Assembly (NCBI GenBank): GCA_009667805.1 | Contig: CM019065.1 | Span: 16,008,952 to 16,072,951, forward strand | Direction: 5' to 3' | DNA from: Leptobrachium leishanense | Taxonomy: Eukaryota > Chordata > Amphibia > Anura > Megophryidae | DNA length: 64,000 bases | Shown here: piece after piece, positions 11,895 to 22,745 of the stretch | How positions within the stretch are numbered: position 1 is the first letter of the stretch | Layout of the letters: every line of letters begins with the position of its first letter | The notes under the pieces: generated by a model | The model's database searches: none | Told to the model about the DNA's origin: nothing | The model's input: only the letters and a program-made list of their open reading frames with translations | Program-made: the position numbers and the translations under genes

Positions 11895-12317
11895 CATAGC
11901 ACTCTGCCAGCCTCCATCCAATGGGCCCCTCCAGGTGGTATAGTTGCTTCGAGTGGCCACAGGCAAAGGTTGCAGCCCAGCCACTCGCTTCACTTGGGAA
12001 CCGCCAGCCTCGATCTTGCAAGATCCCAGAGATCATGAGATCTCGTAAACTGCGGGAACTCTCAAGATCGCGGCTGGTGGTTCACAAGCGAAGCGAGCGG
12101 CTGGGCTGCAACCTTTGCTGGCGGCCGCTCGAACCAGCAAATCCACCAGGATGGCACCTGACAGTGCTGTTAGAGCACTCTGCCAGCCTCGCCTGCCCAT
12201 CAGACACCGGCCGGAAAGCCAGCATTGGCTTCCGGTATCGGTTGAAGTATCGAGGGCATCTGCACGAGTACCAAGTACCCGGTATCGGCACTGATACTTG
12301 TATCGGTGCATCCCTAC
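11895..12317. mobile_element. hAT-type fold-back MITE
   Basis: The right end reads CGGTGCATCCCTA, the complement of a TAGGGATGCACCG hAT terminus, preceded by repeated GTATCGG motifs. The core is a large imperfect palindrome centred near 12022: arms at about 11935-12015 and 12055-12130 share AGGTTGCAGCCCAGCC, CGCTTCACTTG-type and GATCTTGCAAGATC-type stretches in inverted order. The left terminus is not recognisable, so this copy is eroded. Confidence 0.65.
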
Positions 12318-13190
12318 TTTATGTGGTTTTGTGCTGGTCCTTTCTTTTTACTGATGTAACTAATAAAAATTGTTTTATTCAATTGATTCACTCCCAGTAT
12401 TCCATATTCAAATATCCCGGCTGCCGGGCACCAGATCGGTCACTAGTGACGTCAGCTTGCAGATAGCATGTCGACGTCACCCTCTCGGTGCACGCATGCA
12501 GCTCCGATCCATCGCTCTACGGCAAAAAAGAAAAGATTGGGCAGGGACTGCGGACAACCTCTGCCCGATTATTTAAGCGCAAAAAAAGGAAACTATGTTC
12601 AGTAGAATAACCCTTTAAAACAGGACGAGCCACACACAACCCTTTACTGCAAAATACACATGGAACACGTGCACGCTCGATAACGTAGACATCATGAGGG
12701 TCTCCAAGATACAAACATATGGTTCTCGGCTGTAAGATTACTAAATAACACCGGCAGCCAATCACAGAGCAGCACTACATGAGAAACCACAGTCTGCGCC
12801 TCACGAACAAGAAAAAAAAATAACACAACAAATAAAAGCCACTCGAGGGCTCCTTGTCCCTTTACGGATGGTTTTGACTGTATTTTTTTTCTTTTTCACA
12901 GTTTCCTCTCAGACATAAAGTCAGAGAATGTGGCCGGGCCACAAAAACCACACGGCGCGCCAAGACCTCGGCATCATTTCCTATGTGTTCCCATGACTAA
13001 ACATGAAATCTCCGGTCACCGAAGGTATGCACGAAAGGGTTCCTTTCACATGTCAGTGAACGTCTGGAAACATACAAATCCAGGACTGGACTTATATGAG
13101 GAGCTGCAGCTCCAGACCCATGCCCCAAAAGAGGCCCAGTAGAATGTTAACTGTCAGCACCAATTACCTCCAACTCAAGAAGATCAAGGT
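12318..13190. other. Intergenic stretch, no gene
   Basis: Nothing coding is recognised. A segment at about 12405-12520 (with CCGGCTGCCGGGCACC, GACGTCA-type sites and GCATGCAGCTCCGATCCATCG) is related, in inverted order, to 50215-50400 and is therefore a dispersed repeat. AACCCTTTAAA at 12609 recalls the AAAGGGATATTCTA motif at 49938. Confidence 0.5.
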
Positions 13191-13194
13191 GGAG

Positions 13195-13727
13195 AGAGGA
13201 GTGAAACAACGGGAGGTGAGAAGAATGTGGGAGAGGAACAACAGGAGGTGAGAAGAATGTGGGAGAGGAACAACAGGAGGTGAGAAGAATGTGGGAGAGG
13301 AACAACAGGAGGTGAGAAGAATGTGGGAGAGGAACAACAGGAGGTGAGAAGAATGTGGGAGAGGAACAACAGGAGGTGAGAAGAATGTGGGAGAGGAACA
13401 ACAGGAGGTGAGAAGAATGTGGGAGAGGAACAACAGGTGAGAAGAATGTGGGAGAGGAACAACAGAAGGGGAGAAGAATGTGGGAGAGGAACAACAGGTG
13501 AGAAGAATGTGGGAGAGGAACAACAGAAGGTGAGAAGAATGTGGGAGAGGAACAACAGGTGAGAAGAATGTGGGAGAGGAACAACAGAAGGGGAGAAGAA
13601 TGTGGGAGAGGAACAACAGAAGGGGAGAAGAATGTGGGAGAGGAACAACAGAAGGGGAGAAGAATGTGGGAGAGGAACAACAGAAGGTGAGAAGAATGTG
13701 GAGAGGAACAACAAAAGGTGAGAAGAA
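13195..13727. repeat. 32-bp minisatellite array
   Basis: Tandem copies of a purine-rich 32-bp unit containing GTGGGAGAGGAACAACAG and GTGAGAAGAAT, with shorter variants lacking GAG. One strand is nearly pure purine, and the minus strand translates to Ser/His/Leu/Pro repeats in three frames with no coding meaning. The array abuts an L2-like LINE fragment. Confidence 0.95.
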
Positions 13728-13729
13728 AA

Positions 13730-14300
13730 CAGGAGCATGCCTTTCAGCCGTCTCTGACTGGATGACTTCCCATTTCCTAAAGCTCAACCTCTCTAAAGCT
13801 GAACTTCTTATCTTCCCTCACTCTAACACTAACATTCCTGCACCCATTTCCCTTCAGTTGATTGGTGCCACCATTACTTCTACTTCTCGGGCTCGCTGCC
13901 TCAGGGTCCTCTTTGATCTCTCCTTCACTCCTCACATTCAGTCACTAACCAAATCCTGATACTCCCACCTAAAAAACATTGCGTGCGTGCATACGTCCGT
14001 CCCTTTCTTAATCAGGACTCTGCTACAACACTCATCCAAGCACTTATCTCCCGCCTCAACTACTGTAACCTCCTTCTCCCTCTGCAGTCTGTTATGAATG
14101 CCTGTGCCAGACTCATCCACCTCACCTCCCGCACCTCGCCCCTTTGTCAATCTCTACACTGGCTCCGTCTCCTACAGAATCCAATTCAAAACACTTGTGC
14201 TCCCATACAAAGCTCTCCATAACCGCGCCCCTGCCTAAATCTCCTCCCTTATTACCAGGTACATCCCATCCCGACCACTTCACTCTGCCAATGATCTGAT
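13730..14300 (+). pseudogene. L2-like LINE ORF2 C-terminal fragment
   Basis: The translation gives VSDWMTSHFLKLNLSKAELL, ITSTSRARCLRVLFD and ALISRLNYCNLLL, the post-catalytic region typical of L2-type LINE reverse transcriptases (DWM..N.LKLN..KTE). Frameshifts occur near 13955 and 14090, and the fragment lacks the catalytic FADD box. The segment to 14440 contains short AT-rich unassigned sequence. Confidence 0.75.
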
Positions 14301-14439
14301 GTTGCAAGAGAAAAGGTTCCGGGCGCACCCTAATGGTATACATATAATAAAAGCAGTTTGCAAGAGAAAATGTAATATATACTGAATAATTCACGCAGAG
14401 GATGGAAGCAGTGTAAGATTGGAATACTTAGTTGATTTC

Positions 14440-14740
14440 TTCTCTTTTCCTTGGTTCCAGCGATGTAATCCAGGTTCCGGGGTGGGAAGGACGAATAAGT
14501 GGACTCAAGAAAAAATGCGTATCGATGAAAAAGACCAGGCAGCAAGAAATGTATAAAAAGTTAAAATATAGACTTTTATTTAAATTAAAAAAGCCATATG
14601 GCATTTTTAATTTAAATAAGTCTATATTTTTTACTTTATATATGTCTTGCTGCCTGGTCTTTTTCATCGATACGCATTTTTTCCTGAGCCCACTTATTCG
14701 TCCTTCCCACCCTGGATTTCATCGCCGGAACCAACGACAG
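14440..14740. repeat. Large palindrome next to a hammerhead ribozyme
   Basis: Inverted arms of about 140 bp are centred near 14600. GGTGGGAAGGACGAATAAGT, AAAATGCGTATCGATGAAAA and GACCAGGCAGCAAGA on the left reappear complemented on the right, and TTTAAATTAAAAA flanks the centre. The arms differ by scattered substitutions. Together with the ribozyme at 14869-14912 this repeats the layout of the 1676-2808 insertion, suggesting another Penelope-like element end inserted in inverted-dimer form. No target duplication was found. Confidence 0.7.
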
Positions 14741-14868
14741 CAACAGCATAGGTAGCCTGCCCTGCAGTGGTCCCCGCTCACAGGTCTCATAGGGATTTAG
14801 CTTGATACTAAAGACAATACTGTATGTCTATCAGACTGCTATAAAACCATATGAATGAGGAGCAGCAA

Positions 14869-14912
14869 CCCCTGACCATCGTTTCGGCCTTGTTAGGCCT
14901 CGTCAGAAGGGG
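14869..14912 (-). ncRNA. Minimal type I hammerhead ribozyme (PLE type)
   Basis: On the minus strand every invariant box is present: CTGACGA; stem II of five perfect pairs (GGCCT / AGGCC) with loop AACA; GAAAC; a two-pair stem III with loop GATG; and the cleavage triplet GTC. Stem I pairs CCCCTT with AGGGG (four Watson-Crick pairs and one wobble). The very short stem III is the signature of hammerheads encoded by Penelope-like elements, which are thought to self-cleave best as dimers. The predicted cut lies after the C of GTC, at plus-strand 14874/14873. Activity is inferred from the fold only. Confidence 0.8.
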
Positions 14913-15040
14913 ATATAAAAACATGCTTTGAAAATGACGTTAAGAGGGCACAGTGTGAGCAATAAAAGTGCTGGATTATACTTTGAGTGTCTCACTACAG
15001 ATTTCTGTTTTGTTCGTCAGGAGGGTGACACCCCTCTAGC

Positions 15041-15558
15041 ACCTAAAAAGACACCCGCACACCCTGAATATATGGAGGAGCCCCTAAAAAGACACCCACA
15101 CACCCTGAATATATGAAGGAGCCCCTAAAAAGACACCCGCACACCCTGAATATATGGAGGAGCCCCTAAAAAGACGCTCACACACCCTGAATATATGGAG
15201 GAGCCCCTAAAAAGACGCTCACACACCCTGAATATATGGAGGAGCCCCTAAAAAGACACCCACACACCCTGAATATATGGAAGAGCCCCTAAAAGACACC
15301 CGCACACCCTGAATATATGGAGGAGCCCCTAAAAAGACACCCGCACACCCTGAATATATGGAGGAACCCCTGAAAAGACACCCGCACACCCTGAATATAT
15401 GGAGGAGCCCCTAAAAAGACACCCACACACCCTGAATATATGGAAGAGCCCCTAAAAAGACACCCGCACACCCTGAATATATGGAGGAGCTTCTAAAAAG
15501 ACACCCGCACACCCTGAATATATGGAGGAGCCCCTAAAAAGACACCCACACCATGAAT
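15041..15558. repeat. 41-bp minisatellite, left block
   Basis: About 12 copies of a 41-bp unit containing CCCTGAATATATGGAGGAGC and CCCTAAAAAGACACCC. It is the same satellite as 19492-21132, now separated from it by Tc1-like element C and about 75 bp that hold two copies of GCACCTGTAAACA. The region 14913-15040 before it is unassigned. Confidence 0.95.
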
Positions 15559-16054
15559 ATCCAGAATGCACCTGTAAACATGTAACACAGTGACTATATA
15601 TAGCATGCACCTGTAAACAGGTTACACAGTGACTACAGTTGCAAGAAAAAGTATGTGAACCCTTTGGGATTACGTGGAGTTTTGCATGAATTGGTCATAA
15701 AATGTGCTCTGATCTTCACCTAAGTCACAACAATTTGAAAAACACAGTCTGCTTAAAATAATACAACACAAACATTATATGTTTTCAAGTTTTTATTGAA
15801 CAGAACATGTAAACATTCACAGTGCAGGGTGGAAAAAGTATGTGAACCCCTAGCCTAATGACTTCTCCGAGAGCTAATTGGAGCCAGGAGTGAGCCAACC
15901 TTGAGTCCAATCAGTGTGATATTATTGGATGTGTTGCTGAAAGCTGTCCTCCCCTTTAAAAACACACACCAGTTTTGGGTTTACTGGTTTCAAGAAGCAC
16001 TGCCTGATGTGAACCATGCCCCGCAGAAAAGAGCTCTCAGAAGACCTACGATCA

Positions 16055-16261
<207 letters not shown>

Positions 16262-16516
16262 TCAGCTAAAGACTTACAGAAATCTCCGGCACATGCTAAC
16301 ATTTTTGTTGACACATCTACAATAAGGAAAACATTAAACAAGAATGGAGTACATGGGAGGACACCACAGAGGAAGCCATTGCTGTCCAAAAAGAATATTG
16401 CAGCACATTTGAAGTTTGCAAAAGAGCACCTGGATGTTCCACAGCACTACTGGCAAAATATTCTGTGGACAGATGAAACCAAAATTGAGTTGTTTGGAAA
16501 AAACACACAACACTAT

Positions 16517-17387
16517 TGTCACGTTCCCACGTTCCAACCCTGTCTTCCTGCCCTCTGTATTTGTATATTGTGTTTTTTCCCTTGTGTTTCTGTTGCTGCC
16601 AATTCCTGGGTGGCCTCCCAGGGGTTAATTGGTGTTCTGTGTGCTGCTCACCTGTTTACCCTTGCCTTGATTCCCCTGCCTATATTAGAGCAATGTACCT
16701 ATAGTACATTGCTGGGTCATTTTACTTTGCCTGGTCTCCTTGCATCCTGTATCCTGAGAGCTCCTTGCTGTGTTCCTGATATCCTCCGTTTGTTCATCCT
16801 TGTTCAGTTTTTGCCTCTATTATTTCTGTTCCAGTTTATGTCAGTTCCTTCTGTGTATTTAGTTCAGTCTATTGCTGTATTTTGGTTTGCTGTTTATGTT
16901 CCATTCTGATTCCCCGGTTACCGATTTTTGGCTTGGCCGACTTCCCTTCTGGTTCCTATTCCTATATTCTGTATGACGTACTCTCTCTGGTTATGACCTT
17001 TGGCTTTCCTCCTATATGACTACTCTAAAGTATTTTCCTTGTCTGTATCGTTTCCAGGAAACCCTGTCATCTGCATATAACAAAAGACTCTGTACGGCTT
17101 CAAGGTAATACTTTCCTTTAGATTAGATCCGGCTATCCTAAAGACCGGTCTTTCAGTGCAGGGAATCTTTGGTATTGCCGTACAGAGGTCTTTTGTTAAC
17201 CCTTTGTTGCTTTCACCTGTCCTTGCAGTTTACAGTGCATCTCTGCATATAGGGGCTTCTCTCAGGAACCTTGACCTCACCTTCCTGCGAGTTATATTCA
17301 TAGGGATATATATACAGACCGACCACTTCCAAGGATCGGAGGGCAAGTATAGGGTGGTGCGTGCCTGGTGGTACTGCCACCGTGACA
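16517..17387. mobile_element. Solo LTR (871 bp) with 5-bp duplication ACTAT
   Basis: The insert begins TGTCACG and ends CGTGACA, so it has TG...CA termini within a short inverted repeat. It is flanked by ACTAT at 16512-16516 and 17388-17392. There is no internal coding region, primer-binding site or second LTR. Ends, length and 5-bp duplication fit a solo LTR left by recombination, most likely Ty3/gypsy-type. Because no pol gene is present, an endogenous-retrovirus origin cannot be excluded. Orientation is not determined. Confidence 0.82.
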
Positions 17388-17437
17388 ACTATGTGTGGAG
17401 AAAAAAAGGCACAGCACACCTACATCAAAACCTCATC

Positions 17438-18824
17438 AATGGAGACCATGTTAAAGGAAAGGATTGTTGAACATCTAAAAACACATAGATTACAGGATCA
17501 GAAACAACATGGGTTTACCTCAGGGAGATCATGCCAAACTAATCTTATTGATTTTTTTGATTGGGTAACAAAAATAATAGACACAGGTGGTGCAGTAGAC
17601 ATTGCTTATTTAGATTTCAGTAAGGCTTTTGATACTGTTCCGCATAGAAGACTTATCAATAAATTGCAATCTTTGAGCTTGGATTCCAATATTGTTGAAT
17701 GGATTAGGCAGTGGCTGAGTGACAGGCAACAGAGGGTTGTGGTAAATGGAGTTTATTCGGCGCAAGGTCTTGTTACCAGTGGGGTACCTCAGGGGTCGGT
17801 ACTTGGACCCATTCTCTGTAATATTTTTAATAGTGATATTGCAGAAGGTATTAATGGAAAAGTATGTCTTTTTGCTGATGACACAAAGATTTGCAACAGG
17901 GTTGACGTTCCTGGAGGGATCAGCCAAATGACAAATGATTTAGGTAAACTAAAAAAATGGTCGGAGTTGTGGCAATTGAGTTTTAATGTGGATAAGTGCA
18001 AGATAATGCACCTGGGACGTAAAAACCCAAGGGCTGAATATAGAATATTTGATACAGTCCTAAACTCAACATCTGAGGGTTGGGATTTAGGGGTTATTAT
18101 TTCAGAGGATCTAAGGGTAAGTAGTCAATGTAATAGAGCAGCAGGAAATGCTGGCAGAATGCTTGGAAATGCTGGCAGAATGCTTGGAAATGCTGGCAGA
18201 ATGCTTGGAAATGCTGGCAGAATGATTGTTTGTGTAGGGAGAGGTATTAGCAGTAGGAAAAGGGAAGTGCTCATGCCACTGTACAGAGCACTGGTGAGAC
18301 CTCACTTGGAGTACTGTGTGCAGGTCTGGAGACCGTATCTCCAGAGGGATATAGACATCTTAGAGAGAGCTCAGAGAAGGGCTACTAAAATGGTGTACGG
18401 CTTGAAGGAGAAAAGTTACCAGGAAAGGCTTAATGATCTTAACATGTACAGCTTGGAAAAAAGACGAGACAGAGGAGATATGATAGAAACATTTAAATAC
18501 GTAAAGGGAATCCACAAGGTAGAGGAAGGGAGTATATTTAAAAGGAAACAAAATAGCAAAACAAGAGGACATAGTCTTAGATTAGAGGGGCAAAGGTTTA
18601 AAAGTAACATCAGGAAGCATTATTTTACTGAGAGGGTGGTGGATACATGGAACAGTCTTCCAGTTGAAGTGGTAGAGGCCAAAACAGTAATTGAATTTAA
18701 GCAAGCATGGGATAGGCATAAGGGTATCCTAAACAAAAGATAAATCCAGGTAAAGTATCCATGTAATTGGGCAGACTAGATGGGCCGAAAGGTTCTTATC
18801 TGCCGACATTTTTCTATGTTTCTA
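17438..18824 (+). mobile_element. CR1 LINE, 5'-truncated, 3' tail intact
   Basis: About 1.39 kb of CR1 ORF2 and 3' UTR, ending in TTTCTATGTTTCTAT, the CR1-specific octamer tail. No target duplication is evident, as usual for CR1. The insertion splits the transposase of element C at CCTCATC / TCCACTG. The 3' end is nearly identical to 11137-11400. Confidence 0.92.
17450..18743 (+). pseudogene. CR1 reverse transcriptase, C-terminal part
   Basis: One open frame of about 430 codons covers the fingers, palm and C-terminal domain of a LINE reverse transcriptase: DIAYLDFSKAFDTVPH (motif A with the catalytic Asp), SGVPQGSVLGPILCNIF (motif B) and VCLFADDTKI (motif C, FADD). The C-terminal part has RALVRPHLEYCVQVW and LERAQRRATKMVYGL, and the frame ends HKGILNKR-stop at 18743. 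The endonuclease domain is missing (5' truncation). At 18144-18225 a 21-bp unit is repeated almost four times in frame (heptad NAGRMLG), an expansion unusual for the family. Otherwise no stop or frameshift is seen. Confidence 0.9.
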
Positions 18825-19491
18825 TCTCCACTGTAAAACATGGCGGAGGGAGCATCATGGTTTGGGGCTGCTTTGCTGCCTCAGGGCCTGGACGGATTGT
18901 TGTCATTGATGGAAAAATGAATTCCAGAGTTTATCAAGACATTTTGCAGGAAAACATAAGACCATCTGTCCGCCAACTGAAGCTCCGCAGAGGATGGGTG
19001 ATGCAACAGGACAATGACCCAAAGCATACAAGTAATTCAACAAAAGAATGGCTTCAACAAAACAAAATACACCTTCTGGAGTGGCCCAGAGTCCTGACCT
19101 CAACCCGATTGAAATGCTGTGGCATGACCTTAAGAGAGCGATTCACAACAGACATCCCAAGAATATTGCTACACTGAAACAGTTTTGTGGAGAGGAGTGG
19201 TCCAAAATTACTCCAAATCGTTGTGCAGGTCTGATCTGCAACTACAGGAAACGTTTGGTTGAGGTTATTGCTGCCAAAGGTTCACATACTTTTTCCACCC
19301 CGCACTGTGAATGTTTACATGTTCTGTTCAATAAAAACATGAAAACATATAATGTTTGTGTTGTATTATTTTAAGCAGACTGTGTTTTTCAAATTGTTGT
19401 GACTTAGATGAAGATCAGAGCACATTTTATGACCAATTCATGCAAAACTCCACCTAATCCCAAAGGGTTCACAAACTTTCTTGCCACTGTA

Positions 19492-21132
19492 CGGAGGAGC
19501 CCCTTAAAAGACAACCACACACCCTGAATATATGGAGGAGCCCCTAAAAACACACCCACACACCCTGAATATATGGAGGAACCCCTAAAAACACACCCAC
19601 ACACCCTGAATATATGGAGGAACCCCTAAAGACACACCCACACACCCTGAAAATATGGAGGAGCCCCTAAAATGACAACCGCACACCCTGAATATATGGA
19701 GGAGCCCCTAAAAAGACACCCACACACCCTGAATATGTGGAGGAACCCCTAAAGACACACCCGCACACCCTGAATATATGGAGGAGCCCCTAAAAAGACA
19801 CCCACACACCCTGAATATATGGAGGAGCCTCTAAAAAGACACCCACACACCCTGAATATATGCAGGAGCCCCTAAAAAGACACCCGCACACCCTGAATAT
19901 ATAGAGGAACCCCTAAAAAGACACCCACACACCCTGAATATATGCAGGAGCCCCTAAAAAGACACCCACACACCCTGAATATATGCAGGAGCCCCTAAAA
20001 AGACACCCGCACACCCTGAATATATGGAGGAACCCCTAAAAACACACCCGCACACACTGAATATATGGAGGAGCCCCTAAAAATACACTCACACACCCTG
20101 AATATATGGAAGAACTCCTAAAAAGACACCCGCACACCCTGAATATATGGAGGAACCCCTAAAAACACACCCGCACACCCTGAATATATGGAGGAGCCCC
20201 TAAAAACACACCCACACACCCTGAATATATGGAGGAGCCCCTAAAAAGACACCCACACACCCTGAATATATGGAGGAGCCCCTAAAAAGACACCCACACA
20301 CCCTGAATATATGGAGGAACCCCTAAAAAGACACCCACACACACTGAATATATGGAGGAGCCCCTAAAAAGACACCCGCACACCCTGAATATAGAGGAGC
20401 CCCTAAAAATACACCCGCACACCCTGAATATATGGAGGAGCCCCTAAAAATACACCCGCACACCCTGAATATATGCAGGAGCCCCTAAAAATACACCCGC
20501 ACACCCTGAATATATGGAGGAACCCCTAAAAACACACCTGCACGCCCTGAATATATGGAAGAACTCCTAAAAAGACACCCACACACCCTGAATATATAGA
20601 GGAACCCCTAAAAAGACACCCACACACCCTGAATATATGCAGGAGCCCCTAAAAAGACACCCACACACCCTGAATATATGGAGGAGCCCCTAAAAAGACA
20701 CCCGCACACCCTGAATATATGGAGGAACCCCTAAAAAGACACCCGCACACCCTGAATATATGCAGGAGCCCCTAAAAAGACACCCGCACACCCTGAATAT
20801 ATGCAGGAGCCCCTAAAACCACACCCGCACACCCTGAATATATGGAGGAGCCCCTAAAAAGACACCCGCACACCCTGAATATATGGAGGAGCCCCTAAAA
20901 TGACACCCACACACCCTGAATATATGCAGGAGCCCCTAAAAAGACACCTCACACCCTGAATATATGGAGGAACCCCTAAAAAGACACCCGCACACCCTGA
21001 ATATATGGAGGAGCCCCTAAAATGACACCCACACACCCTGAATATATGCAGGAGCCCCTAAAAAGACACCTCACACCCTGAATATATGGAGGAACCCCTA
21101 AAAAGACACCCACACACCCTGAATATATGGAG
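19492..21132. repeat. 41-bp minisatellite, right block
   Basis: About 40 copies of the 41-bp unit (CCCTGAATATATGGAGGAGC plus a CCCTAAAAAGACACCC part), with GCAGGAGC, GAGGAACC, AAACACACC and AATACACC variants in interleaved order. It is contiguous in origin with 15041-15558. It ends about 200 bp before the CpG-rich promoter block. 21133-21340 is unassigned single-copy-looking sequence. Confidence 0.95.
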
Positions 21133-21510
21133 TCCCTACCAATTATGGGATTATCTCAGCAGTCATGAGACGTGTCCTGTGATTGGCTGAATGACTTCCT
21201 GGTCTGGGCAGAGGTCACTGCAGAGGCTTTAAATCCTGAAGAGTTACAGTAAATGATAAAATCTCCCTCAGACAGGAGGACATGTTTTATTATTATGCTG
21301 CTGTTTCGGTAGTTTCTAGCTCCGGGGAGGAGACCCTGGACTCGGCGACCTAGCGTTTGTTAAACCGTGCCCATATTAAAGATGGCAGCCTCAGTTTCAA
21401 ACTCAGCAAGCGGCAATATACACGTTACTTCGGTACGCTTCTAGCCCCGCCCACGCCGCTGCCAAAGCCCCGCCTTTCTTCTCCGCCCTCAGGTGCTGCA
21501 TTCGATGCAC

Positions 21511-21518
21511 TGACGTCA
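21511..21518. promoter_or_regulatory. CRE palindrome TGACGTCA
   Basis: A perfect full-site cAMP-response element (CREB/ATF binding) within the CpG island, about 30 bp upstream of a CCAAT box at 21543-21547 (CCAATCA, NF-Y type, forward orientation). The spacing and order fit a TATA-less proximal promoter starting shortly downstream. Confidence 0.55.
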
Positions 21519-21679
21519 TTGTTCCCGCCTTCCTTCTCCAAACCAATCACCGCCCTCTACCCCTGAGCTCTGGTCGCGCGCGAGGACCGCCCAGGTGCGT
21601 TGCTGGGATCGCGGCGCGCGTGCCCGACACCTCTTTGCCAGGTGCGGCCTCGCGCGCGCGACTCTCGGGGAGCTCAGGG

Positions 21680-21712
21680 ACCGGAAGCGGCGCGGGGAGA
21701 CCGGACCGGAAG
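21680..21712 (+). promoter_or_regulatory. Paired ETS/GABP sites
   Basis: ACCGGAAG occurs at 21680-21687 and again at 21705-21712, both in the forward orientation. Tandem ETS sites at or just after the start site are typical of CpG-island housekeeping promoters and often bind GABP dimers. Confidence 0.5.
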
Positions 21713-21939
21713 CACCGGAGAGAGGGAGAGCCAGGGGAGGCTGCGGTCTGGATTAGTCGCGCACGGGGACCCGTATCTCCTCGCACAGGACTGCAACGAC
21801 CCCGAGAGGGGGGAGAACCCACCGCGCCGGATTACCTCACCCAGGGCTCCTCACCCAGCCTGCCCCGGGGGCTGCTGGGAAACACTGCCCCGCTGTGTGT
21901 GTGACTGCCAAGCCGTGTGTTTAGGGGGTGCCGGGCACT

Positions 21940-22745
21940 GACTGGATTTAGGGGTGTCTGGCTCTCTGGATTTAGGGGTGTCTGGATTTAGGGGTGTCTG
22001 GCTCTCTGGATTTAGGGGTGTCTGGATTTAGGGGTGTCTGGCTCTCTGGATTTAGGGGTGTCAGGCTCTCTGGATTTAGGGGTGTCAGGCTCTCTGTATT
22101 TAGGGGTGTCTGGCTCTCTGGATTTAGGGGTGTCTGGATTTAGGGGTGTCTGGCTCTCTGGATTTAGGGGTGTCTGGCTCTCTGGATTTAGGGGTGTCAG
22201 GCTCTCTGGATTTAGGGGTGTCTGGCTCTCTGGTTTTAGGGGTGTCGGGCACTGATTGGTTTTAGGGGTGTCTGGCTCTGATTTGATTTAGGGGTGTCTG
22301 GATTTAGGGGTGTCGGGCACTGATTGGTTTTAGGGGTGTCTGGCTCTCTGGATTTAGGGGTGTCACGCTCTCTGGATATAGGGGTGTCTGGCACTGGTTT
22401 TAGGGGTGTCAGGCTCTCTGGATTTAGGGGTGTCTGGCTCTGATTTTGTTTAGGGGTGTCAGACTCTCTGGATTTAGGGGTGTCAGACTCTCTGGATTTA
22501 GGGGTGTCGGGCTCTGGGTCTAGTGTTAGGCTCTCTGGTTTTAGGGGTGTCATGTTCTCTGGGTTTAGGGGTGTCAGGCTCTCCATTTGGTTTTAGGGGT
22601 GTCTGCCTTTCTGGGTCTAGGGGTGTCAAGCTCCGTCTGGGTCTAGGGTTGTCAAGCTCCGTCTGGGTCTAGGGGTGTCAGGCTCTCCATTTGGGTCTAG
22701 GGGTGTCAGGCTCTCCATTTGGGTCTAGGGGTGTCAGGCTCTCCG
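21940..22745 (+). repeat. G-rich 24-bp minisatellite downstream of the promoter
   Basis: Copies of a 24-bp unit with TGGATTTAGGGGTGTCTGG and GCTCTC; half-units are common. After about 22590 the unit drifts to GGGTCTAGGGGTGTC. Every copy carries a GGGG run on the sense strand. It lies between the CpG island and coding exon 1, so it would be part of a 5' intron or a 5' UTR. Confidence 0.92.

Larger units (their letters stand above)
21340..21900 (+). promoter_or_regulatory. CpG-island promoter, probably of mink1
   Basis: This is the most CpG-dense part of the window (GCGCGCGAGG, GATCGCGGCGCGCG and similar), free of repeats in an otherwise repeat-filled region. It holds GC boxes (CCCCGCCC near 21445, CCCCGCC near 21468), a CRE, a CCAAT box and two ETS sites in promoter-like order, and no TATA box. 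It lies 1.6-2.2 kb upstream of the first coding exon on the same strand. Transcription probably starts around 21600-21700 and a 5' non-coding exon would follow. GT dinucleotides after CAG at about 21594 and 21641 could serve as donors. This is inference without transcript data. Confidence 0.65.

Noticed and set aside
16517..17387. Complete endogenous retrovirus
   Set aside because: Only one LTR-like unit with target duplications is present; no gag, pol or env sequence was found anywhere in the window.
17361..18743. 460-codon open frame as a host gene
   Set aside because: The frame begins in the solo LTR and Tc1 remnant and then enters CR1 reverse transcriptase; it is retroelement sequence with a CR1 tail directly after it.
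21940..22590. Interstitial telomeric repeat (TTTAGGGG)
   Set aside because: TTTAGGGG is part of a 24-bp unit and never occurs in direct TTAGGG-type tandem; vertebrate telomere repeats are absent.
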